Position numbers and translations under genes: made by a program. From Natronococcus pandeyae (GTDB taxonomy: Archaea; Halobacteriota; Halobacteria; Halobacteriales; Natrialbaceae), in assembly GCF_008122205.1 (NCBI RefSeq), contig NZ_PHNJ01000007.1:1-64000 (forward strand): a stretch of 64,000 bases of DNA, written 5' to 3'. Under the pieces are notes generated by a model. It worked only from the letters and a program-made list of their open reading frames with translations, searched no databases and was not told where the DNA came from. Each line of letters starts with the position of its first letter. Position 1 is the first letter of the stretch. Below, piece by piece: positions 52,953 to 62,523 of this stretch.

Positions 52953-53953
52953 TGAGCGAGATCGATGGCACCGAGTTCTCCGTCGGTGATCCACAAGCAG
53001 TCTACGACGAGATTCGAGCCGAAACCGAGCGTGTTCTGATCGGGAACGACGAAGCGATCGAATACCTTACGATCGCACTCCTCTCCCGCGGCCATCTCTT
53101 GCTCGAGGGCGTTCCCGGTGTTGCCAAGACGACGATCGCGAACCTCCTGGCACGGGCGAGCGGGCTCGAGTACCAGCGTATCCAGATGACGCCGGATATT
53201 CTTCCCGCCGATATCACTGGAACCCACGTCTTCCGGGAGCCAACCGGTGAGTTCGAACTCCAGCGCGGTCCTGTCTTCGCGAACCTGGTGGTCGCCGACG
53301 AGATCAATCGGGCGACACCGAAGACCCAGAGTGCCCTGCTCGAGGCGATGCAGGAACGCTCCGTGACGATCGAGGGCGAGACCCTCGCACTGCCGGAGCC
53401 GTTCATGGTCGTCGCAACGCAGAACCCGATCGAGATGGAGGGCGTTTTCGAACTCCCGGAAGCCCAGCGCGACCGCTTCATGTTCAAACATACGGTCGAT
53501 CTGCCGGAACGGGACGAGGAGGCCGAACTGCTCGACCGTTTCGACGCCGAGCCGACACTCGGGCCCGACGAGATCGGACAGGCCGTCACACCTGAAAGCA
53601 TTCAATCGGCCCGACGCACCATCGCTGACGTTTACGTCGCCGACCCGATCAAGGAGTACATCCTGGATCTCGTCGCGGCGAGCCGTGACCATACACACAC
53701 CGATCACGGTGTCTCTCCACGGGGAACGCTCGCGTTCCAGAACGGAGCGAAGGCACGGGCGGCGATTCGCGGTCGCGACTACGCCATTCCGGACGACATC
53801 AAAGCGCTCACCAAGCCGATTCTGGCCCACCGTCTCGTATTAAACACCGAGGCGGAACTGGGAGACGTCAGGGCAACAGATGTCGTCGAAGAGCTCGTCG
53901 ACACCGTCGCGGTGCCGGACATGGATATCGCCAACCTACAAACGACTCCGTGA
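52952..53953 (+). CDS. MoxR-family AAA+ ATPase
   Basis: A 333-residue AAA+ chaperone ATPase. Walker A EGVPGVAKTT is at residues 52-61. Walker B is in LVVADEINRATPKTQSALLE (Asp-Glu), the sensor-1 asparagine is in FMVVATQNPIE, and the FELPEAQRDRFMF segment and a lid domain with sensor-2 (SPRGTLAFQNGAKARAAIRG) follow. These features fit MoxR proteins that act with VWA/DUF58 partners to insert cofactors or fold protein complexes. Coupled to the DUF4350 gene. The DUF58 gene lies on the opposite strand about 1.5 kb away and converges on this operon. Confidence 0.9.
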   Translation: MSEIDGTEFSVGDPQAVYDEIRAETERVLIGNDEAIEYLTIALLSRGHLLLEGVPGVAKTTIANLLARASGLEYQRIQMTPDILPADITGTHVFREPTGEFELQRGPVFANLVVADEINRATPKTQSALLEAMQERSVTIEGETLALPEPFMVVATQNPIEMEGVFELPEAQRDRFMFKHTVDLPERDEEAELLDRFDAEPTLGPDEIGQAVTPESIQSARRTIADVYVADPIKEYILDLVAASRDHTHTDHGVSPRGTLAFQNGAKARAAIRGRDYAIPDDIKALTKPILAHRLVLNTEAELGDVRATDVVEELVDTVAVPDMDIANLQTTP

Positions 53954-53997
53954 CTCGCGTCGGGAAGTCCTCGCCGGACGGAAGTCGTCCGTGACAC

Positions 53998-54918
53998 CTA
54001 CCCAGTGGGTGTGTTTTCAGTAGCCGACGCGTCAGCGTCGTCCACCTCGAACCGACAGGTCACCAGCCAGTCTGCGCGCTCGTCGCCGGGTTCGACCTCG
54101 AGACGGACGGTTCGATCGAGGCCGACAGCCAGGCCGACAGCGACGAACGAACCGATCGGATGATCGAACCGATCGACGGCACCGAACGCGCTATCCGAGA
54201 TCGCGACCGTAACGCGACCATCAGCTGCGTCTACGTCCGGGTCAGCCCGATCCGCTAACTCGAACTGTTCGACGAGACCGTCACAGAGCTGTGTCGCAAG
54301 CGGGCGGGCCGAGGGTGCGAGGTCACCGGCCAGCGCGTGGCGAAATTCCTCGAAGAGCGTCGCGCCGGTCGGAAGGAGCACGAGACCCTGTTCGCCCTCC
54401 TCGAGGACGACCGGTCCGTGACGGTCTTGGGGCGGCTCGAACGCCGCGTGCAGTGGGATGTACAGCCGTGCAGTCTCCTGTCCGGGGTCCGGGAGGTAGA
54501 CCTGTTCCTCGCGAAGACCGAGTTCCGACGTGATAGCCGCGCCGTTTGCCGCCCAGGCGGCGTACACGCGCTCGCCGACGGAGGCCGCGACGAACTGACC
54601 GGGTGTCAGATAGTACGTCAGGAGGCCGCCGAACAGGCCAGTGGCACCGAGCGCGAAGAGGACCTCACGACTCGAGGGGAACACCGCGCCTGCGAGGAGT
54701 CCCAGGAGGCCGATCGCTCCGAGACCGATCGCAGTTCGACGGTATCGCGATTGTCGTGCGCGCGCGTACTCGTTCCGGAGCCGGTCGTTCTCCTCGGCGA
54801 GCAGTTCCGCACGCGCGGCTGTTCGTTCGAGTTGCGCTTCGGTGTCGACGGCATCGTCATCGTCGTCGGTCGACTCCGGTTCAGTGCGATCGGTGCTGTC
54901 AACGTCGTTCATACTCAT
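53998..54918 (-). CDS. Haloarchaeal membrane-linked protein (DUF7982-like)
   Basis: A 306-residue protein. An acidic N-terminus is followed by a coiled-coil (about 30-58: LERTAARAELLAEENDRLRN) and two membrane segments (AIGLGAIGLLGLLAGAVF, EVLFALGATGLFGGLLTYYL). The C-terminal about 190 residues are soluble (GLVLLPTGATLFEEFRHALA, RVTVAISDSAFGAVDRFDHP). It is the last gene of the minus-strand DUF58 operon: its start overlaps the stop of the preceding gene (ATGA, 54915-54918). Function unknown; the operon position implies a role in the MoxR/DUF58 system. Confidence 0.78.
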   Translation of the reverse strand: MSMNDVDSTDRTEPESTDDDDDAVDTEAQLERTAARAELLAEENDRLRNEYARARQSRYRRTAIGLGAIGLLGLLAGAVFPSSREVLFALGATGLFGGLLTYYLTPGQFVAASVGERVYAAWAANGAAITSELGLREEQVYLPDPGQETARLYIPLHAAFEPPQDRHGPVVLEEGEQGLVLLPTGATLFEEFRHALAGDLAPSARPLATQLCDGLVEQFELADRADPDVDAADGRVTVAISDSAFGAVDRFDHPIGSFVAVGLAVGLDRTVRLEVEPGDERADWLVTCRFEVDDADASATENTPTG

Positions 54919-55448
54919 AGGTTCTCAGTCGTATCGTGTGTCGACTTCGAGTCGTCGACGAGGCCGAGTGTGACCAGTTCGTAGCGGTATACTCCGTAAC
55001 TCGCGAGTGCCAGCCCGCCGGTTGTGAGCGCTGCCGCGAGCCACAGCGACTGTGAACGGACCCCGAACCATGCAACCCCACCCAGCCCAGCGGCGGCACC
55101 GATCGTCCAGCCGACGACACGACCCGGTGTGCTGGCACGGACCGCCGCCGTGAGCAACAGGACGAGAAATCCGAGTTCGACGATTACGATCGATACCGGA
55201 TCGATACCGGCGGGATACAGGACAACGATCAGGACGTGACCGACGGCGATCGCGTACGGAGTGCCGACGGCGACCCAGACGAGAGCGGTCGTAATCCCCG
55301 CGGCGACGCCGAGTGGGCCGGCCGCGAGTCCGAACATCGCGACGAAGGCGAGCGCCGCAACGCCGGTCAGCCGTCGGGAATCCGCCTGACCGCGATTCAA
55401 AAGAAGCGATTCGACGCGCCCACCGGTGGCGCTCTCCCCGTCGGTCAT
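54915..55448 (-). CDS. Polytopic membrane protein (DUF7519-like)
   Basis: A 177-residue protein with about five membrane segments (ALAFVAMFGLAAGPLGVAAG, TTALVWVAVGTPYAIAVGHV, LIVVLYPAGIDPVSIVIVEL, VVGWTIGAAAGLGGVAWFGV and SLWLAAALTTGGLALASYGV). It starts 4 bases inside the DUF58 stop (ATGA) and ends inside the next start. This tight coupling means the three proteins are made together, probably as a membrane complex. Family recognised by genome context; the function is not known. Confidence 0.75.
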   Translation of the reverse strand: MTDGESATGGRVESLLLNRGQADSRRLTGVAALAFVAMFGLAAGPLGVAAGITTALVWVAVGTPYAIAVGHVLIVVLYPAGIDPVSIVIVELGFLVLLLTAAVRASTPGRVVGWTIGAAAGLGGVAWFGVRSQSLWLAAALTTGGLALASYGVYRYELVTLGLVDDSKSTHDTTENL

Positions 55449-56965
55449 TGGCGCACCCCCTGTCTCTGCGTGCGTTCGTGGCCGACAGCGAGAAGGGTCG
55501 ACAGCCGCTCCTCGGGAGCGACCTCGAGTGCCGTAACCCCCTCCAGGCGGTCGAGTTTCTGGCGGAACTCCTCGAACGACTGGTACTGGTTGTACGCCCG
55601 TTCGACGTCGGCTACCCCACTCGGTCGAAAGAGCACCGACGGGGTCAACAGCACCAGAACGTCGTTGTTCTTGGATCGAGAGTAGCGGACCGCTTCGTAG
55701 AGGGCGTTGGGGTCCGAATCGTCGGTACAGATAATCGTCCAGACGCGGTCGTGATACGTCGCCGCGGCGGTCCGAACGGCTCCGAGCAACGGATCCGATT
55801 CGAAGCGCGTTTGATACTGCTGGTTCGCATAGAACGGCTCGAGCGTCCGGACGAAGGCATCGGATCGATCGGTGTCGGCGGGCGTCGCTCCAGGAGAAGC
55901 TGTTGTATCCAGTGAAGCGTGGTTTGGTCGTCTCCCGGCAGCGATCAGGCTACTCGTAGCCGTCTCCTCGATGGTTACCGGACCGGTGCTATCGTCCGTC
56001 GAGCCGGATCGCTCGTTCGCGTTGGTCGGCTCGAGATCCAGGAGCTGGCGACGGATCGACACGTACTGTCCGGGACCCGTCGCCGGATCGAACCGCGAGG
56101 TGAGTCCGGCGTCACCGATCGAAAGGAGACCGATCGGGTCGCCGAGCTGGCGGGCTCTGGAAACCGTCGCAAGCGCCGCTTCCCGGAGATACGCGAGCTT
56201 CGACTCGGCCGGCGGCCCTTCCGAGAGTGCCGCTCGGTGATCGACGATCAGCATCGTCGGGCGATCCGTGTCGGCCTCGAACTCGCGAACGTGAAGCGCA
56301 TTGAGGCGAGCGGTCGCTTTCCAGTCGATTTTGTCGGCCGTGTCGCCCGGAACGTATTCACGGATCTCGGCAGGATCGGTTCCGGATCCGAACCGTTCTG
56401 CCTCGTGTTCGCCTCGGGTGATCGCCCGTCGATCACCTCCTTTCCCGATGTAGACGGATCTCGGACTTCGTGGCTCGACCGTTATCCCCGGCGTCGAGCC
56501 GACTGGAACCGTTGTTTCGAAGAGGCCGTCCGTCGCCGTGAGCGTCGCCTGCTCGAACTGATGGCGACCCGCAACAGGCCAACTCACGGTCGTGGTCTGT
56601 TGAGCCGTCGTCTCGTTCGGCGCCAGTGACACTACCAGTGGATCGGCCACGACGCCCGCAGGTGGAATCCCCGCTTCGAGCGATAGTGACAGTGAACGTG
56701 GGCGCTCGAGGCTTACGTTGAGCGTAACAGGTGTTGCGTCGTCGACCCGGGTTGCGCTCGTATCGAGCGCCTGGGTGGCCGTTAGCGACGCTTTCGCCTT
56801 CCGAACGGTCGTCACAAACAGATACTGGCGAGTCAAGAGCCACGCTCCGATCAACACTGTCGCTCCGAGCAACAGCGGGCGGGCGAAGACGGCTGCGAGG
56901 CCGGCAAGCACCGCGGCGAGAATGCCGACCCCCCACAGCTGACGCGTCGGACGCATATACGTCAC
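55445..56965 (-). CDS. DUF58-family membrane protein
   Basis: A 506-residue protein. Two membrane segments at the N-terminus (GVGILAAVLAGLAAVFAR, LLLGATVLIGAWLL), then a beta-sandwich part, and the DUF58 signature PGDTADKIDWKATARLN (about 206-222) followed by LHVREFEADTDRPTMLIVDH. The VWA-like metal site (usual DxSxS) is not conserved: the corresponding stretch is VDHRAALSEG, so metal binding may be lost. A Ser/Thr-rich, disordered insert lies at about 320-375. It heads an operon with DUF7519- and DUF7982-like genes and is divergent from the DUF4129-like gene, 87 bases apart. Confidence 0.85.
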   Translation of the reverse strand: MTYMRPTRQLWGVGILAAVLAGLAAVFARPLLLGATVLIGAWLLTRQYLFVTTVRKAKASLTATQALDTSATRVDDATPVTLNVSLERPRSLSLSLEAGIPPAGVVADPLVVSLAPNETTAQQTTTVSWPVAGRHQFEQATLTATDGLFETTVPVGSTPGITVEPRSPRSVYIGKGGDRRAITRGEHEAERFGSGTDPAEIREYVPGDTADKIDWKATARLNALHVREFEADTDRPTMLIVDHRAALSEGPPAESKLAYLREAALATVSRARQLGDPIGLLSIGDAGLTSRFDPATGPGQYVSIRRQLLDLEPTNANERSGSTDDSTGPVTIEETATSSLIAAGRRPNHASLDTTASPGATPADTDRSDAFVRTLEPFYANQQYQTRFESDPLLGAVRTAAATYHDRVWTIICTDDSDPNALYEAVRYSRSKNNDVLVLLTPSVLFRPSGVADVERAYNQYQSFEEFRQKLDRLEGVTALEVAPEERLSTLLAVGHERTQRQGVRQ

Positions 56966-57052
56966 TGGTTCTGGGGTGCCATGTTGAACCTACTGGTTAC
57001 CGATCGCGAGACCGACCGGATACTTTTTGTATCGAGCGACGAATAACGGATC

Positions 57053-59215
57053 GTGAACGATGGGGTCGCTAGTCTGTTCGTGGTCGCGATATTGGTTTGC
57101 TGTCTCCCTGGAACAGTAGTTGCAGGGGCAGGGACGCCAGCCAGCGACGAAGCGATGCAGCCACAGACGATCTCCGGGGCCGTCGCTGCAGTCGACGAGG
57201 AGACATCGAACGAGACGGTTCGTCACCAGAATCCCGACGAGTACGACGGCGAGGCCGATGACGACGAACTCGAGTCCTGGCTGTCGGATCAACTCGCTTC
57301 ACAGCTAGGGGACAGTACGATCGCATTGAGTGAGGGCGAGTACGACCAGGCCCGTGACCTCGTCGGCGAGGAGTACGACGATCGTCTGGAGCAGTACGTC
57401 GAGGTCGCCGGCGAGACCGACTCAGCCGGCACCGACGAGGAGTCAAACGAGACCGTCGAGGCCTACGAGAGTGCTGCCGAAGAACAGGAACAGCTGGCAG
57501 ATCGCGTCGAGGAGTACCGCGAGACGAAAGCGGAGTACGAGGCCGCACTCGAGGCAGGTGAGGAGGAGCGCGCCCACGAGCTCGCGCGGGATCTAGAGGA
57601 GCTGTACGAGGAGATCGACGGGTCGAGCGACACCCTCATTACCAGCTACGAACACATCACGCTCGAGACCGACGAGGACCTCTCGGAGGCGACGGAAACG
57701 GTCGACGAGACGCGATCGGAGATCGAGGACGAGCAGACGGTCGTGCGCGACCAGCAGTTCGTCGAGACGGCCCTTCACGTCGAGACGGACGACGAAACGG
57801 TGTCATTCAGCGATCCGCTCGCTGCGCGCGGCGAGCTCCGGACGGCCGACGGATCGACGATCGAAAGCGAGGAGATCCAGCTGCGGGTCGAGGGTGAACC
57901 GGTTACCGTCGACAGCGAGCCGGACAACTGGTGGTCCGACGATGCGAACAGCGGATTCGAACTGGAGTACCGACCGACTGCGCTCGATCTCGCGACGGAG
58001 ACGGTTACCGTCGAGTACGTCCCCGAGAGCGACTCGGATCACTTGAGTAGCGAGGCGGAACTCGACGTCGCGATCGAGCAAGAGGAACCGACGATTTCTG
58101 ACGTGCGGACCACTGGTGAGGTTGCCTACGGCGACTCGCTCTGGGTTGGCGGTGAGATCGCCGTCGACGGGATCCCCGTCGACGACGTCCCGCTCGAGGT
58201 GTCCGTCGACGGCGAGGTCCTGGGTACTCTCAACGCGACTGACGGAACCTTCCAGGGGACGGGCGAGGTGCCTGCAAGCGTCTCAGACGGCACCCAGACG
58301 GTACGCATCTCACTGCCGTTCGAGGATCAGGCACTCGCCACTACGACCGCCGAGTCATCGCTGACGGTCACCGAGACGGAGACGGACCTGGCGCTCGAAG
58401 CGACGGCAGTCGGTGAGGACGAACTCGCACTCGAGGGGCAGTTCGAGACCACCGGCGGTGACGGTCTCGAGGGAGAACCGATCCAGATACAGGTCGACGG
58501 GACCACGACTGAAACGGTCACCACCGATGCGGATGGCGAGTTCGCCGGGACGATAACGACGCCGTCGACGGCAGACGAGAACGCCACCGTCATTGCAACC
58601 TACGAGGGAGCGGGGACGAGTCTTGCTGGCGCTACGACTGAGACCACGGTGGCGATGCCCAGCTCCGGAAGCGGGTTCCTCGATGGCATCCCGTCCACAG
58701 CACTGACTGTTCTTGGCGCCCTGCTCGCTGTTGTAGCGATCATCGCAATCGGTTGGTGGCGTCGCCGACGGTCCGAAACGCACCAGCCAGAACCCGGAAT
58801 TACCGGCGACGGAAGTCCGACCGACGATCGGCAGGGAGCAGGGCCAACAGGGAACCCTCACGCACTCGTCGATGCGTTGGTCGCGCAGGCATCGGAACAA
58901 CTCGCTGCTGGGCGAGCAGATTCCGCAGTCCGGTCCTGTTATGCGGCCGTCCGGTACGCACACGGAACGGATCCCGACGATGGGGGACTGACACACTGGG
59001 AGTTCTACCGTCGTCACTCGGAGTCCGCTCGTCCGGAGACGGAACCCGACGAGCTCCGCGAGCTCATCGAGACGTACGAGCAGGCTGCGTTTACGCCCAC
59101 CTCCGTCTCGGAGTCAGTGGCCCGACACGTCCTTGAGCGAACCCAGCAGCTCTGTGAGGCGACGAAGGGTGACGCGATTGCCTCATCGGGGTCGCCGCAG
59201 CCGAGTGACGACTAG
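57053..59215 (+). CDS. DUF4129-type membrane protein with long extracytoplasmic part
   Basis: A 720-residue protein starting at GTG 57053. A signal/anchor sequence (VASLFVVAILVCCLPGTVVA) leads to a Glu/Asp-rich helical region (about 60-210, coiled-coil like) and then beta-sandwich units (SSEAELDVAIEQEEPTISDV and GLEGEPIQIQVDGTTTETVT). A membrane helix follows at about 546-565 (ALTVLGALLAVVAIIAIGWW). The C-terminal domain (about 600-710, with AVRSCYAAVRYAHGTD and ESVARHVLERTQQLCEA) is the DUF4129 type. Such proteins are often encoded with transglutaminase and DUF58 genes. The adjoining divergent DUF58 gene fits that. It may sense or assemble envelope components. Confidence 0.8.
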   Translation: MNDGVASLFVVAILVCCLPGTVVAGAGTPASDEAMQPQTISGAVAAVDEETSNETVRHQNPDEYDGEADDDELESWLSDQLASQLGDSTIALSEGEYDQARDLVGEEYDDRLEQYVEVAGETDSAGTDEESNETVEAYESAAEEQEQLADRVEEYRETKAEYEAALEAGEEERAHELARDLEELYEEIDGSSDTLITSYEHITLETDEDLSEATETVDETRSEIEDEQTVVRDQQFVETALHVETDDETVSFSDPLAARGELRTADGSTIESEEIQLRVEGEPVTVDSEPDNWWSDDANSGFELEYRPTALDLATETVTVEYVPESDSDHLSSEAELDVAIEQEEPTISDVRTTGEVAYGDSLWVGGEIAVDGIPVDDVPLEVSVDGEVLGTLNATDGTFQGTGEVPASVSDGTQTVRISLPFEDQALATTTAESSLTVTETETDLALEATAVGEDELALEGQFETTGGDGLEGEPIQIQVDGTTTETVTTDADGEFAGTITTPSTADENATVIATYEGAGTSLAGATTETTVAMPSSGSGFLDGIPSTALTVLGALLAVVAIIAIGWWRRRRSETHQPEPGITGDGSPTDDRQGAGPTGNPHALVDALVAQASEQLAAGRADSAVRSCYAAVRYAHGTDPDDGGLTHWEFYRRHSESARPETEPDELRELIETYEQAAFTPTSVSESVARHVLERTQQLCEATKGDAIASSGSPQPSDD

Positions 59216-59345
59216 CGTCGCCACTGAGCCACTGCCTCCCCGACTGCACAGTCGTCGTGCGGTCGGGTGTGCATCGTTTCAGTCGGTACAACGACGCGGT
59301 CGCGATCGACCGACTTTTATTACCGCCTTGCCGATGCAGTAGTGA

Positions 59346-60461
59346 ATGGACGATCGACGGTCGCTCCGGTTGTTGCTCCCTCGCCCGTTACGCAGGCTCC
59401 CCGCCGACCTCACGGCGATGCTAGCGGTGACCACTCTCGTCAACGTCGCCGTCTTCGCACCCCTGCTCCGGGAGACGCCGCTCCGGGTGCCGCTCGGACT
59501 CGCGTTCGCGCTGTTCGTCCCGGGGTACGTCTTCATCGCCGCGCTCTTTCCCGAGGCCGGGGAGTCCCCGACGGCCGAGCAGTCGACCGACGAGTCGGAC
59601 GCGAACGGCGTGTTCGCCGACACGCCGTTCCGGTCGGGTATCGACGGCATCGAACGCGTCGCACTCGCCTTCGGTCTGAGCATCGCCATCGTTCCGCTGA
59701 TCGGACTCCTCCTGAACTTCACGCCGTGGGGGATCCGGCTGACGCCCATCATGGTCTCGCTGACCGCGTTTACCGTCGTCGCGACGGCCGTCGCGGCTCA
59801 CCGCCGGTGGGAGCTCCCCGCAGACGAGCGGTTCCACGTCCCGTACCGCGAGTGGTACGGTGCCGGTCGCGCGGAGTTGTTCGAACCGGAGACCCGGCTC
59901 GACGGTGCCCTGAACGTGTTGCTGGTCTGCTCGATCGTGCTCGCGGTGGGGGTCGTCGGCTTCGCCGTCGTCTCTCCACCCCAGGGCGAGCAGTTCTCCG
60001 CGATCTACATCCTCACCGAGGACGACGACGGCGAACTCGTCGCCGACGGCTATCCGACCGAGTTCACGCAGGGTGAGAGCGCGGAGATCGTACTCGGCGT
60101 CGACAACCACGAACACGAGACGACCGACTACACCGTCGTCGTCCTCGAACAGGAGACCGAGACCGTGGTCAACGAGAGCGCGACCGGGCCACCCGGCGGC
60201 GAGAACGAGACTACCGAGAACGAAACGACGGTCAACGAGACGGTCGTCACCGACCAGCAGGAACTCGACCGGTTCGAGACGACGCTCGCACACAACGAAT
60301 CGTGGCACCACACGCACGACCTCGAGCCGACGATGGTCGGCGAGGACATCCGCATCGTGTGGCTGCTGTATCCCGACGGAGAGGTTCCAGAGGAGCCGTC
60401 GATCGACGACACCGAGTATCACGTTCACCTCTGGGTCGACGTCGACGAGGGCGGCGGCTGA
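59346..60461 (+). CDS. DUF1616-family membrane protein
   Basis: A 371-residue protein. After an Arg-rich start come about four membrane segments (LTAMLAVTTLVNVAVFAPLL, LGLAFALFVPGYVFIAALFP, VALAFGLSIAIVPLIGLLLN, IMVSLTAFTVVATAVAA) and a later one (VLLVCSIVLAVGVVGFAVV). The rest is an extracytoplasmic CARDB-like domain with many glycosylation-type NxT/S sites (NETTVNETVV). This layout matches the haloarchaeal/methanogen DUF1616 family, found near glycan and S-layer genes. Function unknown. It stands 130 bases after the DUF4129 gene. Confidence 0.8.
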   Translation: MDDRRSLRLLLPRPLRRLPADLTAMLAVTTLVNVAVFAPLLRETPLRVPLGLAFALFVPGYVFIAALFPEAGESPTAEQSTDESDANGVFADTPFRSGIDGIERVALAFGLSIAIVPLIGLLLNFTPWGIRLTPIMVSLTAFTVVATAVAAHRRWELPADERFHVPYREWYGAGRAELFEPETRLDGALNVLLVCSIVLAVGVVGFAVVSPPQGEQFSAIYILTEDDDGELVADGYPTEFTQGESAEIVLGVDNHEHETTDYTVVVLEQETETVVNESATGPPGGENETTENETTVNETVVTDQQELDRFETTLAHNESWHHTHDLEPTMVGEDIRIVWLLYPDGEVPEEPSIDDTEYHVHLWVDVDEGGG

Positions 60462-60589
60462 GATTCAATCCGTAGCGGGGCGTGGCGAAGCGGCGACACC
60501 GTCTACTCGGTCGAGACCCGCACGAGCGCTGTATATCGGTCAGCAAAATCTCGAGACCGTCACTCAGTCTACGAGCCCTGGGTGTCGTG

Positions 60590-61762
60590 TTAGCTCGGCA
60601 ATCGTCCCGTTCGCTCGAGGACGACGAGAACGAGGACCGTGGCTCCGAGGAGCAGCGCAGCGCTGCCGAACACCGAATCGTAGGTGTAGCCGCGCTCGAT
60701 GAACAGGCCGACGACAGAGGAGCCGACCGCTTGCATGAGCATCCACGTGGAACTGAACACGGCGTAGGCGCTGCCCCGTGCCGAATCCGGGAGCGTCCCG
60801 AGGAGGTAGGTGTCGATGGCCGGGAACAGGGCGTGGATGATGAAGCCGACGACCGTGGTGACCACGATCAGCGCAAGCAGGCTTTCGACCATCGTCAACA
60901 GCAGGACGCTCGCGGAGAACGCACCGACGATCCCGAGCAGGTACGGGACTTGCGGGAATCGATCCGCCATATCGCCGCCGAAGTAAAACGCGGGAACGCC
61001 GGCGGTGAAGACGATCGTGAGCATCGCCCCCGCCTCCCAGCCGGAGAGCCCCTTCGACTGCATGTACAGTTCGTAGAAGTTGAACAGGCCCTGCCAGACG
61101 AACGACGCCGCGCCGACGATCGCCAGCGCCGTGACGATAAGCCGCCACTCCGACAGCGCGCCGGCCACGAAGTTTCGATCGTCCTGTCCGGCCACCGGCA
61201 TCTCGGTCTTCCGCGCGACGAACCACGTGTAGGCCGTCGTCACTGCCGCACCGACGGCGATCGCCCACAGCGAGAGTCGCCAGTCGATGAAGAGCGCGAG
61301 GACGACGAACGGGGCGGCGATCACCGCGGCAACCTGGCTGGCGGCCCCGTGAATCCCCAGGATTCGTCCGACGCGCTCCGGATACAGTTCGCTCAGAAGC
61401 GGATTCGCCGAGACGAAGTAGACGCCGGAGGCGATGCCCATAAGAAAGGCGCCGACCATGAGGTGTCGAACCGTCGTCGCGGTCGCGGCGATTCCGGAGG
61501 AGATGGCGAGAATCACTCCCGACGAGACCACGACGTGGTGTCTCGGGACCTTCGTGAGGAGCCAGCCGGTGGGCAGTCGAGGGGCCGCACTCCCGACCCA
61601 CGCGAGCGTCACGATGAGTCCGGCGGTCGCTTCGCCGATGCCGAACTCGGCGATGAAAACGTCCAGAAGGGGCGCAAAGACAATCCTGGCGAGGTTGATG
61701 AGAAAGACGAACCCACAAAGGGAGGCGAAGAGTCGGGCGCGAGTCACAGTCGGTATTTCCAA
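60590..61762 (-). CDS. MFS transporter
   Basis: A 390-residue secondary transporter with twelve membrane segments. An N-terminal bundle starts at SLCGFVFLINLARIVFAPLL and includes the GTGWLLTKVPRHH-like loop-2 motif (LPTGWLLTKVPRHHVVVSSG). A second bundle follows the central loop (GQDDRNFVAGALSEWRL), and the C-terminal half has FAGDMADRFP-like FGGDMADRFPQVPYLLG. It ends in RTGRLPS. The substrate cannot be predicted. The frame uses normal haloarchaeal codons. Confidence 0.88.
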   Translation of the reverse strand: MEIPTVTRARLFASLCGFVFLINLARIVFAPLLDVFIAEFGIGEATAGLIVTLAWVGSAAPRLPTGWLLTKVPRHHVVVSSGVILAISSGIAATATTVRHLMVGAFLMGIASGVYFVSANPLLSELYPERVGRILGIHGAASQVAAVIAAPFVVLALFIDWRLSLWAIAVGAAVTTAYTWFVARKTEMPVAGQDDRNFVAGALSEWRLIVTALAIVGAASFVWQGLFNFYELYMQSKGLSGWEAGAMLTIVFTAGVPAFYFGGDMADRFPQVPYLLGIVGAFSASVLLLTMVESLLALIVVTTVVGFIIHALFPAIDTYLLGTLPDSARGSAYAVFSSTWMLMQAVGSSVVGLFIERGYTYDSVFGSAALLLGATVLVLVVLERTGRLPS

Positions 61763-61976
61763 CAGGCGGTCTCAAGCGTTCCGAAATCGGTGCGATTCCA
61801 CATTGTTCACCGACCACACGAGGCCGGCCCGGAACGGATGCTGGCTCCGAGGTGCTCCGTGAGTGCGACACACCGGGTTTCCGATGAAATGCGGCTCCCG
61901 TCGGACCGGATACCGCGATAGCAATGTGGGGCAACGAATGCGAGTCGTTTTGCGCAGCGATCGCCTACACTTGTTG

Positions 61977-62285
61977 ATGCCGACGACGTGTGCGCTGTGT
62001 CAGCGAATCGTTCCCGACGAGAAAATCGACGACCCGCAGGTCGTTCAGGAACACCACCTCCGGCCGGAACGGCGAGCGGAGAGTCCGACGGTGATGCTCT
62101 GTCGGCCGTGTCACAGGCAGATTCATGCGGTGTTCGCGAACGAGGAACTTCGGGAGACGTACGATACGATCGACGCGCTGCAGTCGGCGGACCGCCTGCA
62201 GGGCTACATCGACTGGATACGGGGGACCGACAAACTCGAGATTCAGGTGACGACCAGTGACCGGATCCGAGAGCGCCGTGGGTAG
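61977..62285 (+). CDS. Small HNH-endonuclease-like protein
   Basis: From the ATG at 61977 the product is 102 residues. A zinc-ribbon pair CALC (5-8) is followed by EHHLRPERR, which contains the HH of an HNH motif. Next comes VMLCRPCHRQIHAVF, with the second Cys pair and the last histidine pair. This arrangement is typical of small HNH nucleases. Similar haloarchaeal proteins are named HNH endonuclease without tested activity. It could act in restriction or repair. No phage or restriction partner lies nearby. Confidence 0.75.
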   Translation: MPTTCALCQRIVPDEKIDDPQVVQEHHLRPERRAESPTVMLCRPCHRQIHAVFANEELRETYDTIDALQSADRLQGYIDWIRGTDKLEIQVTTSDRIRERRG

Positions 62286-62523
62286 CCGTCGTCGCTCCGG
62301 ATACCGTCGGCGTTCCTTGGTCGCAGACGACCGTCGTCGACCAGTAGCACCTCGTTGGCGCTCTCGGGCGCTCGAGCGCTCGAACGATCGAACCCGCTCT
62401 CGATGTCGCGCGATCCGCAACTCGGTTTTTCGAACCGTTGTCAAGTGGAATTGATAACTATCGTTCGGAACGTTGTTAAAATAATTATGTATTATTACGT
62501 CACCCGTTATATCAGCGAACGGA
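62286..62523. promoter_or_regulatory. Upstream region of the amylase
   Basis: Non-coding stretch. The 62450-62515 part is AT-rich (AATAATTATGTATTATTACG) and probably holds the promoter of the amylase gene. No operator could be identified. Confidence 0.4.
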
